DNA of 9,845 nt from Actinomycetota bacterium (GCA_005805045.1 SYNW01000082.1:1-9845), one strand, 5' to 3'; positions 1 to 6,799 are shown, counted from the stretch's first letter. Notes: generated from the letters alone by a model not told the origin. Numbers and translations: made by a program.

Positions 1-2335
1 GGGCAAAGACAGCGGTTCACCTGGTGACCATGTTTATTTTCAGGGACACGCGGCGCCGGGTATTTATGCTCGCGCATTTTTGGAGCGCCGACTCAACGAA
101 GAAGATCTAGATTCGTTCAGGCGCGAAATCGGTCGCGAGGGTCGCGGCTTGTCGAGTTATCCGCACCCGAGATTGATGCCCGAGTTCTGGGAGTTTCCGA
201 CTGTGTCGATGGGTCTTGGCCCACTCACGGCGCTTTATCAAGCGCGGTTCAACAGATATTTGATGAATCGCAAAATTGACGACACATCCGCAAGTCGTGT
301 GTGGGCGTTCTTGGGTGACGGCGAATGTGACGAACCAGAAACACTTGGCTCGATCTCGCTTGCTGCACGCGAACATCTCGACAACTTGGTGTTCGTCGTG
401 AACTGCAACTTGCAACGTCTTGATGGACCAGTGCGTGGCAACGGAAAAATTATCCAAGAACTCGAGGCGACATTTCGTGGTGCTGGATGGAATGTGATCA
501 AAGTTATTTGGGGTTCGAAGTGGGACGAACTTTTGGCGCGCGACATATCGGGTGCGCTGCTGAACAAAATGAACACGACCGTTGACGGCGAGTTTCAGCG
601 CTACACGATCGAAGACGGCAACTATATTCGTGAAAACTTTTTTGGACCAGACCCGCGTTTGCGCGAGATGGTCAGCCACCTGTCGGACGCAGACTTGCAA
701 AACCTGCCGCGTGGCGGTCACGACTATCGCAAACTGTACGCGGCGTATCGCGCAGCAACTGAAAACGCTGGCTCTGGTCGACCAACGGCAATTTTGTGCA
801 AGACCGTGAAAGGTTGGACGCTCGGCGACGACATCGCGGGTCGCAACGCCACGCACCAGATCAAAAAAATGACCGATGCACAGTTAAAGACATTGCGTGA
901 CCGTTTGCATTTGAACGAAGAAATCTCTGACGCCGACCTCGAGGCCGAGGATCCGCCCTACTATCGCCCACCAGTCGACAGTGTTGAATATCAGTACATG
1001 ATCGAACGCCGCCGGGCACTCGGTGGCGCATTGCCACGCCGCACCACGACGGTGCGCAAGTCCATTAGTTTGCCGGGCGATGACGCGTTCAAAGAATTCG
1101 AAAACGGGAGTGCGACACAAAGTGTCAGCACGACGATGGGCTTCACGCGACTATTGCGCAACTTGGCACGCGACAAAGACTTCGGCGAACGTGTCGTGCC
1201 GATTATTCCAGACGAGGCGCGAACATTCGGCATGGACTCGCTGTTTAGCGAATTGAAGATCTATGCGTCGCAGGGTCAAAAATATGAACCAGTCGATCAC
1301 GACATGTTGCTCAAATATGCCGAGGCGAGCGACGGTCAAATTCTTGAGGAGGGCATCACCGAAGCCGGCAGTCTTGCGAGTTTCATCGCTGCTGGCACGA
1401 GTTATGCAACCCGTGGCGTGCCGATGGTGCCGTTCTACACGTTTTATTCGATGTTCGGCTTTCAACGAGTTGGCGATTTGATTTGGCAGGCCGCCGATGC
1501 TCGAGCCAAGGGCTTCTTGTTGGGTGCGACTGCCGGACGCACGACCCTGCATGGAGAAGGTTTGCAACATCAAGACGGTCACTCGTTGGTGTTGGCCAGC
1601 ACGGTGCCCGCGTGTCGCGCATATGACCCGGCATTTGCATACGAAGTTGCAACGATCGTGCGCGAAGGCATCAAAGAAATGTACGGCGACACACAGAAAG
1701 ACGTGTTTTATTACTTGACGCTGTACAACGAAAACTACCTGATGCCAGTGATGCCAGAATCGCGTGATTCGACAAAGAGCGTCGCCGAACAAATTATGCA
1801 AGGTCTCTATTTGTGGAAGCCAGCGCCAACTGCCAAATATCGCGCGTCAATTTTGTTTTCTGGCTCGGCGCACACCGCCGCGAGTTTGGCGGCCGCCGAA
1901 TTGCTTGAGCGATACGAGGTGGGTTGCGAACTATGGTCGGCGACTTCATACAAATCATTGCGCGAACAAGCAATCGAAATCGAACGCTGGAACCGCCTGC
2001 ACCCTGAACAGCAGCAACGTCAACCGCTCGTCACCGAGTTGCTGGACAGCGGAACGGGACCAATAGTGGCAGTCAGCGACTTTATGCGCATCGTGCCCGA
2101 ACAGGTGGCGCGATTTGTGCCAAGTCGTTCGTTTACGCCGCTTGGCACCGACGGCATGGGCCGCAGCGACACACGCTCGGCATTGCGTCGCCACTTTGAA
2201 ATTGACGCACCGCATATCGTGGTGGCTATATTGCATGAATTGTCAACTGCAGGCGAAATAAAATCTGAGGTTGTGAGCGAAGCGATCAAACGACATGGGA
2301 TTGATCCAGAAATCGCATTCGCGCTTCATCAATGA
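1..2335 (+). CDS. aceE: Pyruvate dehydrogenase E1 component, homodimer type (5'-truncated by the window)
   Basis: This is the thiamine-diphosphate-dependent decarboxylase subunit of the pyruvate dehydrogenase complex, a cytoplasmic enzyme that passes an acetyl group from pyruvate to the lipoyl domain of E2. The reading frame is open from base 2, so the gene starts before the window; by recalled alignment to E. coli AceE about 125 N-terminal residues are missing. A TTG at 80 is internal and not the start. Visible landmarks are YFQGH with its active-site His at 47-49, the SSYPHP and MPEFWEFPTVSMGLGP blocks, the ThDP motif GDG at 314-322 followed by NCNLQRLDGPV, the loop His in NATHQIKKM, the segment EEGITEAG, and GRTTLHGEGLQHQDGHS. 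The C-terminal domain ends with LGTDGMGRSDTR and RHHFE-like RRHFEID. The fragment is intact, with no frameshift. The stop overlaps the next start as ATGA, suggesting translational coupling. Identity is very secure. Confidence 0.97.
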   Translation, partial: GKDSGSPGDHVYFQGHAAPGIYARAFLERRLNEEDLDSFRREIGREGRGLSSYPHPRLMPEFWEFPTVSMGLGPLTALYQARFNRYLMNRKIDDTSASRVWAFLGDGECDEPETLGSISLAAREHLDNLVFVVNCNLQRLDGPVRGNGKIIQELEATFRGAGWNVIKVIWGSKWDELLARDISGALLNKMNTTVDGEFQRYTIEDGNYIRENFFGPDPRLREMVSHLSDADLQNLPRGGHDYRKLYAAYRAATENAGSGRPTAILCKTVKGWTLGDDIAGRNATHQIKKMTDAQLKTLRDRLHLNEEISDADLEAEDPPYYRPPVDSVEYQYMIERRRALGGALPRRTTTVRKSISLPGDDAFKEFENGSATQSVSTTMGFTRLLRNLARDKDFGERVVPIIPDEARTFGMDSLFSELKIYASQGQKYEPVDHDMLLKYAEASDGQILEEGITEAGSLASFIAAGTSYATRGVPMVPFYTFYSMFGFQRVGDLIWQAADARAKGFLLGATAGRTTLHGEGLQHQDGHSLVLASTVPACRAYDPAFAYEVATIVREGIKEMYGDTQKDVFYYLTLYNENYLMPVMPESRDSTKSVAEQIMQGLYLWKPAPTAKYRASILFSGSAHTAASLAAAELLERYEVGCELWSATSYKSLREQAIEIERWNRLHPEQQQRQPLVTELLDSGTGPIVAVSDFMRIVPEQVARFVPSRSFTPLGTDGMGRSDTRSALRRHFEIDAPHIVVAILHELSTAGEIKSEVVSEAIKRHGIDPEIAFALHQ

Positions 2336-2943
2336 CGCGCACACTTTATATAACCGGCGTTGAGAGCGCCGACGCGCTGTTGAATCGCGATGGCACTGCC
2401 CTGATGATCGGCATGTTGCTCGATCAACAAGTGCCCATGGAGTGGGCGTTCACCGGGCCGTATACGATTCGCAAACGACTTGGACACCTCAATGCCAAGC
2501 GCATAGCAGCGATGAATGTCGACAAGTTTGTCGCGATTTGCTCTGAGAAACCGGCGATACATCGGTTTCCGAGATCGATGGCGACGCGAATTCATCAGTT
2601 GTGCGTTGCGCTCGCCGAAAATTATGGCGGCAAGGGAGAAAATGTTTGGCGCGACGTCGACGATGCCAAAGAACTAATGGTGCGGTTGCGCCAACTGCCC
2701 GGATACGGTCAAGAGAAATCTGAAATTTTCATCGCTCTGCTGGGCAAACGATTTGGTGTGCGTCCAAAAAATTGGAAGAAATACGCGGGAGTGTTTTCTG
2801 ATGCCCGACCAAGAAGTGTCGCCGACATTTGTTCGGCGGCGACTCTGTTGAAGGTGCGCGGTTTCAAACAGATGCAGCGCGCTCGCGACACCGACAAACA
2901 AGATCGCCCACTGACGCGCAAAAAGATCAGAGCCAAGAAGTGA
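2332..2943 (+). CDS. HhH-GPD family protein, base-excision-repair type (actinobacterial)
   Basis: This 203-residue protein resembles the uncharacterised HhH-GPD family (TIGR03252 type, recalled from memory) found in Actinobacteria, whose relatives are DNA glycosylases that remove damaged bases. The N-terminal part carries LLDQQVPMEWAF (about residues 29-40), matching the conserved glutamine-rich helix of glycosylases. The helix-hairpin-helix core is LPGYGQEKSEIFIALLG at about 122-138. The C-terminus is lysine- and arginine-rich (RPLTRKKIRAKK), as expected for a DNA-binding tail. I see no C-terminal cysteine cluster, so no iron-sulfur domain. Lining the hairpin up with endonuclease III puts Lys/Asn where the catalytic Asp should be, so glycosylase activity is uncertain. 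The ATG overlaps the aceE stop and the gene's own stop overlaps the galE GTG, so it sits in the middle of a tightly coupled operon. No ribosome binding site is evident. The family call is firm; the substrate is unknown. Confidence 0.85.
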   Translation: MTRTLYITGVESADALLNRDGTALMIGMLLDQQVPMEWAFTGPYTIRKRLGHLNAKRIAAMNVDKFVAICSEKPAIHRFPRSMATRIHQLCVALAENYGGKGENVWRDVDDAKELMVRLRQLPGYGQEKSEIFIALLGKRFGVRPKNWKKYAGVFSDARPRSVADICSAATLLKVRGFKQMQRARDTDKQDRPLTRKKIRAKK

Positions 2944-3908
2944 CCGTTCTTGTGACTGGTGGCGCCGGCTATATCGGCGCGCACACGGTGCGGGCATTGC
3001 ACGCGGCAGGACGCAAAGTCGTGGTGCTCGACACGCTCGAACGCGGAAACCGTGAAGCCGTGGTCGACGCCGAATTGATTGTTGGCGACACTGCAGATCA
3101 AAGACTTGTTGCCAAGATCTGCAAAGATTTCAAGATCTCGAGTGTGGTTCATTTTGCGGCATACAAAGCCGTCGGCGAATCAATGACCAAACCCGAGATG
3201 TATTGGAGCAACAACGTTGCCTCGACCGAGAAACTTTTGGCGGTGCTCGCTGAAAATCAGGTCGATAAGTTCGTTTTCTCGTCTTCGGCTGCCGTTTATG
3301 GCACTCCAAAATCTGTGCCGGTTACCGAATCTGCGGCGACCGTGCCCGAAAGTGTTTATGCCGAGACGAAACTTGCCGTTGAAAAATACCTCGGCACACT
3401 GACGCTTAATTCGGTGAGTTTGCGATATTTCAACGCCGCCGGTGCAAGCAGTGACAACAAAATAGGCGAAGACTGGTCGGCATCTCAAAACTTGATACCT
3501 CAAGTGATGCGTGCTCTATTGGATGGCGCATTCAAGTTTGAAATTTATGGCAACGACTATGCGACACCGGACGGCACGTGCATTCGTGACTACATCCATG
3601 TCGAAGATCTTGCAATGGCTCACTTGAAAGCGCTTGAGTATCTTGAAATTGGCGGAAAATCGCTCGTCTGCAACATCGGCACAGGCCAAGGCACTTCTGT
3701 TGCGCAGTTGATTGACCTGACCGAAAAAATTACGAAACGAAAAGTGCCGTTCACGATTGCTGCACGACGCGCCGGCGACCCAGTGAGTGTTTTTGCTGAT
3801 GCGAGTCTCGCCTATAGAACTCTGGGTTGGAAAGCGACCAGAAGTTTGCGCAACATCCTCGAGTCTGCTTACACCTGGCACAGCACCCACCCAACCGGAT
3901 ATCGCTGA
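2940..3908 (+). CDS. galE: UDP-glucose 4-epimerase
   Basis: This is an extended short-chain dehydrogenase/reductase that interconverts UDP-glucose and UDP-galactose using bound NAD, supplying galactose for surface polysaccharides. I chose the GTG at 2940, which gives 322 residues, close to the usual 320-340, and makes a GTGA overlap with the upstream stop. The frame stays open upstream to 2829, but that stretch only re-reads the HhH-GPD gene. The Rossmann motif GGAGYIGAH is at residues 7-15, the catalytic Ser lies in FSSSAAVYG (about Ser116), and the YxxxK pair is Tyr140/Lys144 in VYAETK. RYFNAAGA (162-169), GTCIRDYIHVEDLA (212-225) and the C-terminal RRAGDPVSVFADAS (276-289) are all typical of GalE. 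Related epimerases with other substrates cannot be excluded by eye. The stop is followed 10 bases later by a long inverted repeat that probably ends the operon. Confidence 0.93.
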   Translation: MTVLVTGGAGYIGAHTVRALHAAGRKVVVLDTLERGNREAVVDAELIVGDTADQRLVAKICKDFKISSVVHFAAYKAVGESMTKPEMYWSNNVASTEKLLAVLAENQVDKFVFSSSAAVYGTPKSVPVTESAATVPESVYAETKLAVEKYLGTLTLNSVSLRYFNAAGASSDNKIGEDWSASQNLIPQVMRALLDGAFKFEIYGNDYATPDGTCIRDYIHVEDLAMAHLKALEYLEIGGKSLVCNIGTGQGTSVAQLIDLTEKITKRKVPFTIAARRAGDPVSVFADASLAYRTLGWKATRSLRNILESAYTWHSTHPTGYR

Positions 3909-3915
3909 GAACTTA

Positions 3916-4674
3916 TTAGTTGGGCATGTTCGATCGCTGACGATCGAGCCAGCCCAACAACACGGCGATAGCCCGCGGATCATGGCGCAACCTGTGACCA
4001 GCACCAGGAATAATCTGTAAATCTGCCGAGCCGTGGGCTTCGGCGAGCACTCTTGAGTCCACGGTTGGCACGGCTTCATCATCGTCGCCATGCAGCAACA
4101 ACAACGGACGCGGTGCAAATCTGCGCGCGGCATCTGTAGGTCTGAAGCGACGCAATTCGCGCGACCATTCGTCAAATGAATCAGGAAACTTTGGTTTGTG
4201 AATTGCACCAACTTCGCGCACGTGTTCTAAGAAACGTCGAGGTTGCGCAGCCCAATCGTCAAAATCGGCGCGGGGGCCCAGCAATGCGCAGCCGTTTATC
4301 CGTGGATCATCGGCAGCCCCGCACAAAGCCAGCGATGCCCCAGTGTTCGTGCCGACCAGCCAAATGCCGCTCGGTGTGGCCTGCTCGACAAGATGATCGA
4401 TTGCCGCGCGAAGATCGTCGATCCAACCTTGCATTGAAAAGTCGCCTTCGCTGTCACCACAGCCACGAAAAGTAAAAGTCATCGCCGCCCAACCCAACTC
4501 GTTGGCGACGCGATCGATTAATTCGGGAAAGGTGCTCGCCGAGTGTCGCGCGTCGTTGAGCGCAACCGGAAAACCGTGACACAACAACATGCCCGGAATC
4601 GCGCCGCTTTTACCCGAGGGTTTGGCGAGATAACGCGCTAACGAAATGCCACTTGAAAGAAACGACCCGTTCAC
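3916..4674 (-). CDS. Alpha/beta hydrolase-fold protein with Asn at the nucleophile position
   Basis: This 252-residue cytoplasmic protein has the alpha/beta-hydrolase layout in order. The oxyanion-strand motif LLCHGFP is near residues 30-36, and TFRGCGDSEGDF at 68-79 resembles the FRGxGxSxG block of serine hydrolases. A nucleophile elbow VGTNTGAS is at 107-114. HGDDDEAVP at 195-203 holds the acid (probably Asp199), and GAGHRLRHDP carries the His at 227. The elbow should be GxSxG, but here the nucleophile position (residue 110) is Asn, read directly from the codon AAC. Hydrolysis by the usual mechanism is therefore doubtful, and the substrate is unknown. The only possible start is the GTG at 4672-4674, because an in-frame stop lies six codons upstream. 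The 77-residue gene ends 22 bases upstream on the same strand, so the two are probably cotranscribed. The last codons overlap the inverted repeat that follows galE. Confidence 0.85.
   Translation of the reverse strand: MNGSFLSSGISLARYLAKPSGKSGAIPGMLLCHGFPVALNDARHSASTFPELIDRVANELGWAAMTFTFRGCGDSEGDFSMQGWIDDLRAAIDHLVEQATPSGIWLVGTNTGASLALCGAADDPRINGCALLGPRADFDDWAAQPRRFLEHVREVGAIHKPKFPDSFDEWSRELRRFRPTDAARRFAPRPLLLLHGDDDEAVPTVDSRVLAEAHGSADLQIIPGAGHRLRHDPRAIAVLLGWLDRQRSNMPN
3919..3958. terminator. Long inverted repeat between convergent genes, candidate bidirectional terminator
   Basis: The outer arms GTTGGGC (3919-3925) and GCCCAAC (3952-3958) are perfect complements. The inner arms TCGATCG (3930-3936) and CGATCGA (3941-3947) are also perfect, around a CTGA loop. 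A G-C pair (3928/3949) and a G-T pair (3929/3948) extend the inner stem, leaving a 2x2 internal loop. In all, 16 pairs form over 40 bases. The repeat begins 10 bases after the galE stop and lies inside the last 13 codons of the opposing hydrolase gene. No T tract follows on either strand, so it would be a U-less terminator or an RNA-stabilising structure; termination is inferred. Confidence 0.55.
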
Positions 4675-4696
4675 AGTTGTGTTGCTCGGTCAGTTT

Positions 4697-4930
4697 CTAT
4701 GAGTGGGGCTTGAGATGTCGGCGAGTCTTGCCTTCGACTGCCAATGTGTACCCGCGATTGCGCGCCTCGGGCAATGTGTCGGGGGCAAAACAGATGCCGA
4801 CTTCGCTGTTGCAGATTTCTTCGATCAATCCCGAATATTTTGCCTCGTCAAGTGAGTCGATGTCGTAGACGAATTGGGTGCGTTTGTCGCCCAAATATCG
4901 CGTGTGGGCAAATCGTGTCGGTCTTTGCAT
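4697..4930 (-). CDS. Small conserved-looking protein of unknown function (77 aa)
   Basis: I do not recognise a named family. The 77-residue product is polar, with no signal peptide or membrane segment. It begins with a basic stretch (RFAHTRYLGDKRTQFVYDID), continues with an acidic helical middle containing two cysteines (positions 40 and 47), and ends with PDTLPEARNRGYTLAVEG and a basic tail. The HTRYLGDKRTQ and PDTLPEARNRGY phrases seem familiar from small actinobacterial hypothetical proteins, but that is memory, not a search. Support for it being real comes from a well-placed ATG preceded by a candidate leaderless promoter, from its position at the head of a two-gene minus-strand unit with the hydrolase, and from the lack of any better reading frame across this stretch. 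Confidence 0.75.
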   Translation of the reverse strand: MQRPTRFAHTRYLGDKRTQFVYDIDSLDEAKYSGLIEEICNSEVGICFAPDTLPEARNRGYTLAVEGKTRRHLKPHS

Positions 4931-4936
4931 GATTCA

Positions 4937-4942
4937 AATCTA
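4937..4942 (-). promoter_or_regulatory. Candidate -10 box for a leaderless transcript of the 77-aa gene
   Basis: On the minus strand the hexamer TAGATT fits the actinobacterial TANNNT -10 pattern. Exactly six bases (tgaatc) separate it from the ATG at 4930-4928, placing the predicted transcription start on the A of the start codon. There is no ribosome binding site, which suits a leaderless mRNA. I see no convincing -35 element. This is inference from spacing alone. Confidence 0.45.
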
Positions 4943-4945
4943 GCC

Positions 4946-4969
4946 GTTGACTCGTTTTTGACGTTGACT
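4946..4969. repeat. Repeated TTGAC elements in the divergent promoter region
   Basis: The heptamer GTTGACT occurs at 4946-4952 and again at 4963-4969, 17 bases apart start to start, with a further TTGACG at 4958-4963 between them. They fill much of the short gap between two divergent operons. They could be -35 elements for the plus-strand operon or direct-repeat binding sites for a regulator. The presence of the repeats is certain; the role is inferred. Confidence 0.4.
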
Positions 4970-4976
4970 TGATGAC

Positions 4977-4982
4977 TAGTCT
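4977..4982 (+). promoter_or_regulatory. Candidate -10 box for the DsbA-like gene
   Basis: TAGTCT matches TANNNT and lies seven bases before the ATG at 4990, so transcription would begin at or one base before that codon. If real, it makes 4990 rather than 4972 or 4969 the start, with a nearly leaderless message. The nearest TTGAC element is spaced poorly (13 bases), so support is modest. Confidence 0.3.
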
Positions 4983-4989
4983 GAAATCT

Positions 4990-5679
4990 ATGGCGAGTGC
5001 AAAAAGCAAGCCGCAGAAGATTGATTTCTTCTTTGACATTATGTGCCCGTGGGCATATCAAACTTCGATTTGGATTCGCGACGTGCGTTCGCAAACCGGC
5101 CTCGAAATAAACTGGCGGTTTTTTAGTCTCGAAGAAATAAATCGCGAAGATGGCAAGAAGCACCCATGGGAGCGGGACCGTGCCTACGGCTGGACGCCGT
5201 TGCGAATCGCGGCATGGTTGCGTCGAATCGATGCCGACCTCTGTGACGATTGGTATCTCGTCGCAGCAAAGGCATTGCATGAAGATGGCCTGCGCCCATA
5301 TGAAGAAGCAACCGCGCGCGAACTTCTCGCCAGTATTTCAGCACCCGAAAATGCCTGGGACGATGCGCTCGCCGATCAAACAACTCATGATGATGTACGT
5401 AGCGACCACGAAGAGTCGGTCAACAAGTTCGCTGCATTTGGTGTGCCGTTGATTGTTTTTGAAAATGGTCGAAGCATTTTTGGCCCAGTCGTCGTGCCAC
5501 CACCGCGCGGCGAGGATGCGATGAAACTGTGGCGACTCGTGAACGACTACAGCGAGATGAACGGCTTATACGAAATTAAGACACCGAAAACCGAGAAAGA
5601 TCTGGCAAATATTGCCGAAACTTTCGACTCATATCTCAAAACGCGTGAGTGGCGCACAGTGCAGACACCGGCACCATGA
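4990..5679 (+). CDS. DsbA-family protein, mycothiol-dependent nitroreductase (Rv2466c)-like, CPWA active site
   Basis: This thioredoxin-fold DsbA-like protein has about 229 residues from the ATG at 4990; ATG 4972 and TTG 4969 are in-frame alternatives. It has no signal peptide, so it should be cytoplasmic. The strand and active site read DFFFDIMCPWAYQTSIWI, very like the FDPLCPW block of Mycobacterium tuberculosis Rv2466c, a mycothiol-dependent reductase of nitro compounds. The cis-proline loop is FGVPLIVFENG, and the C-terminal IFGPVVVPPPRGEDAMKLW also matches that family. The second active-site cysteine is Ala (CPWA rather than CPWC), leaving a single thiol, which suggests a monothiol mechanism with a low-molecular-weight thiol or a role close to glutathione-S-transferase kappa proteins. 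The stop overlaps the next gene as ATGA. That gene belongs to another mycothiol-linked family, which supports a shared thiol-dependent role. The physiological substrate is unknown. Confidence 0.85.
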   Translation: MASAKSKPQKIDFFFDIMCPWAYQTSIWIRDVRSQTGLEINWRFFSLEEINREDGKKHPWERDRAYGWTPLRIAAWLRRIDADLCDDWYLVAAKALHEDGLRPYEEATARELLASISAPENAWDDALADQTTHDDVRSDHEESVNKFAAFGVPLIVFENGRSIFGPVVVPPPRGEDAMKLWRLVNDYSEMNGLYEIKTPKTEKDLANIAETFDSYLKTREWRTVQTPAP

Positions 5680-6491
5680 ACGATCTCGACTATAAATTGA
5701 CGCTGCGTTGCTTATTTGAAACATGGCAGTCGATGCAGGCGCTCGGCGAGACGTTGACCGAAGCCGAATGGAAAACCCTCACCGCGTGCCCTGGTTGGTC
5801 GGTGCAAGATAATTTTTCGCACATCATCGGCACCGAGCGCACGCTCGGCGGACTCGGTGGCACCGAACACAAGGCCAACAATCTCGAGCATGTCAAGAAC
5901 CCCATCGGCGAGATGAACGAACACGAAGTTGATTCACGGCGACATTTGCCTGGCGCACAAGTTCTGAGTGAATTCAAAGAAATTGCTGCACTGCGAAAGT
6001 CTTTTTTTGACTCGGCGCCAGAAAGTTATTTCACCAACGAGTCAAACACGCCGATCGGTAAGGCACCGATGGCAGTCTTTTTGAGTATTCGCGCCATGGA
6101 TAGTTGGGTGCACGAGCAAGATATTCGCCGGGCGATTAACAAGCCGGGCAATCAGGGTTCGCTTTGCGCAGAACTAAGCGTTGACCGACTGTGCCGCACC
6201 TTGCCGATGGTCGTTGGCAAGCGAGCAAAAGCGCCCGAAGGTTCTGTGTCGGTCGTGAAGATAACTGGGCCAGTTCAAAGAAACATCTGGATCACAGTCA
6301 AAGACGGTCGTGCGGCAGTTATTGAAACGAACGATGCCACACCAACAGTCGAAATCGAATTTGACAGCAACGTCTTTATCGAACTTGCCACTGGTCGCGC
6401 GACTGGCGAGCAGTTGCGTCAAAAAATAAAAATTGCTGGCGATGTTGCGCTTGGCGAACGGGTTGTTGGCGCACTAAATATGATGATCTAA
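5676..6491 (+). CDS. DinB/maleylpyruvate isomerase-like mycothiol-dependent family protein
   Basis: This 271-residue protein belongs to the mycothiol-dependent maleylpyruvate isomerase-like family (TIGR03083 type, recalled), which has an N-terminal DinB-like metal-binding four-helix bundle and a C-terminal small domain. ACPGWSVQDNFSHIIGTE carries the first metal ligand, His49. MDSWVHEQDIRRAI supplies the other pair, Asp142 and His146, in a DxxxH arrangement where the Corynebacterium glutamicum isomerase has ExxxH. The C-terminal part from about residue 185 (VSVVKITGPVQRNIWITV, then TPTVEIEFDSNVFIELATGRA) looks like the sterol-carrier-type C-terminal domain common in this family. I chose the ATG at 5676 because it overlaps the DsbA-like stop as ATGA; a GTG at 5649 would extend it nine residues into that gene. 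Such proteins catalyse thiol-dependent isomerisation or transfer, but the substrate cannot be predicted. Confidence 0.85.
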   Translation: MNDLDYKLTLRCLFETWQSMQALGETLTEAEWKTLTACPGWSVQDNFSHIIGTERTLGGLGGTEHKANNLEHVKNPIGEMNEHEVDSRRHLPGAQVLSEFKEIAALRKSFFDSAPESYFTNESNTPIGKAPMAVFLSIRAMDSWVHEQDIRRAINKPGNQGSLCAELSVDRLCRTLPMVVGKRAKAPEGSVSVVKITGPVQRNIWITVKDGRAAVIETNDATPTVEIEFDSNVFIELATGRATGEQLRQKIKIAGDVALGERVVGALNMMI

Positions 6492-6500
6492 CCGCGCCTG

Positions 6501-6525
6501 ACTTAGTTAGATATCCTTAACTAGT
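6501..6525. repeat. Imperfect inverted repeat upstream of the small-protein/GT2 operon
   Basis: The 35-base gap between the isomerase-like stop and the next ATG holds ACT-t-AGTTA (6501-6509) facing TAACTAGT (6518-6525): eight base pairs with one bulged T around an eight-base loop containing the palindrome GATATC. A TATCCT (6512-6517) that fits TANNNT lies inside, ten bases before the ATG at 6527. The repeat may be an operator over a promoter. It lacks the G+C-rich stem of a terminator. Confidence 0.35.
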
Positions 6526-6526
6526 C

Positions 6527-6799
6527 ATGGTGTCGCCTACTTTCGACCCTGTTGTCGTGCAGAAAAAGATGGAAGTCCTGGCCGAACACGACACCGAATT
6601 CGCCAAAATCGCGCAAGCACGCGAGCAACAGCGCCAGATTGAGCGTTACGGCGAAGTACGTGACTATGCATTTCAGGCAAATACATCGCAAGTACACGTA
6701 ACTAACTGGGTGCACTCAGGCTGGATGCGGCCCGCACGATTTGTCTATCGCAATATTCCAAGACCATTGCGCAAGTTGATCAAGAAGCTTTCAGTATGA
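6527..6799 (+). CDS. Small helical protein with basic C-terminus (90 aa), unknown function
   Basis: I do not recognise this family. The first half (residues about 9-45) is strongly helical and rich in Glu, Gln, Lys and Arg, and could form a short coiled coil (for example EFAKIAQAREQQRQIERYGE). The middle, HVTNWVHSGWMRP, has two tryptophans. The tail FVYRNIPRPLRKLIKKL is basic and amphipathic and might bind a membrane surface, nucleic acid or the partner enzyme. No membrane span or signal peptide is visible. The stop overlaps the GT2 start as ATGA, so the two proteins are likely made together and may act together, with the small one as a possible accessory or membrane-docking partner. The ATG at 6527 has no ribosome binding site but a plausible -10 box just upstream. 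Reality of the gene rests on the overlap and coding-like composition. Confidence 0.7.
   Translation: MVSPTFDPVVVQKKMEVLAEHDTEFAKIAQAREQQRQIERYGEVRDYAFQANTSQVHVTNWVHSGWMRPARFVYRNIPRPLRKLIKKLSV

Noticed and set aside
107..856. 249-codon minus-strand open frame inside aceE
   Set aside because: It is antisense to highly conserved aceE sequence; the product is His-, Arg- and Cys-rich with no recognisable motif, as expected from the codon bias of the real gene.
2829..2939. Upstream extension of galE by 37 codons
   Set aside because: The extension re-reads the HhH-GPD coding sequence and precedes the Rossmann strand VLVTGGAGYIG, which should lie at the N-terminus.
3516..4211. 231-codon minus-strand open frame spanning the galE/hydrolase junction
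   Set aside because: It overlaps the 3' ends of two real genes in other frames and has no coherent domain.
5649..5675. GTG start nine codons earlier for the DinB-like protein
   Set aside because: The ATG at 5676 gives the ATGA overlap seen at other junctions here, and the extra residues resemble no family N-terminus.
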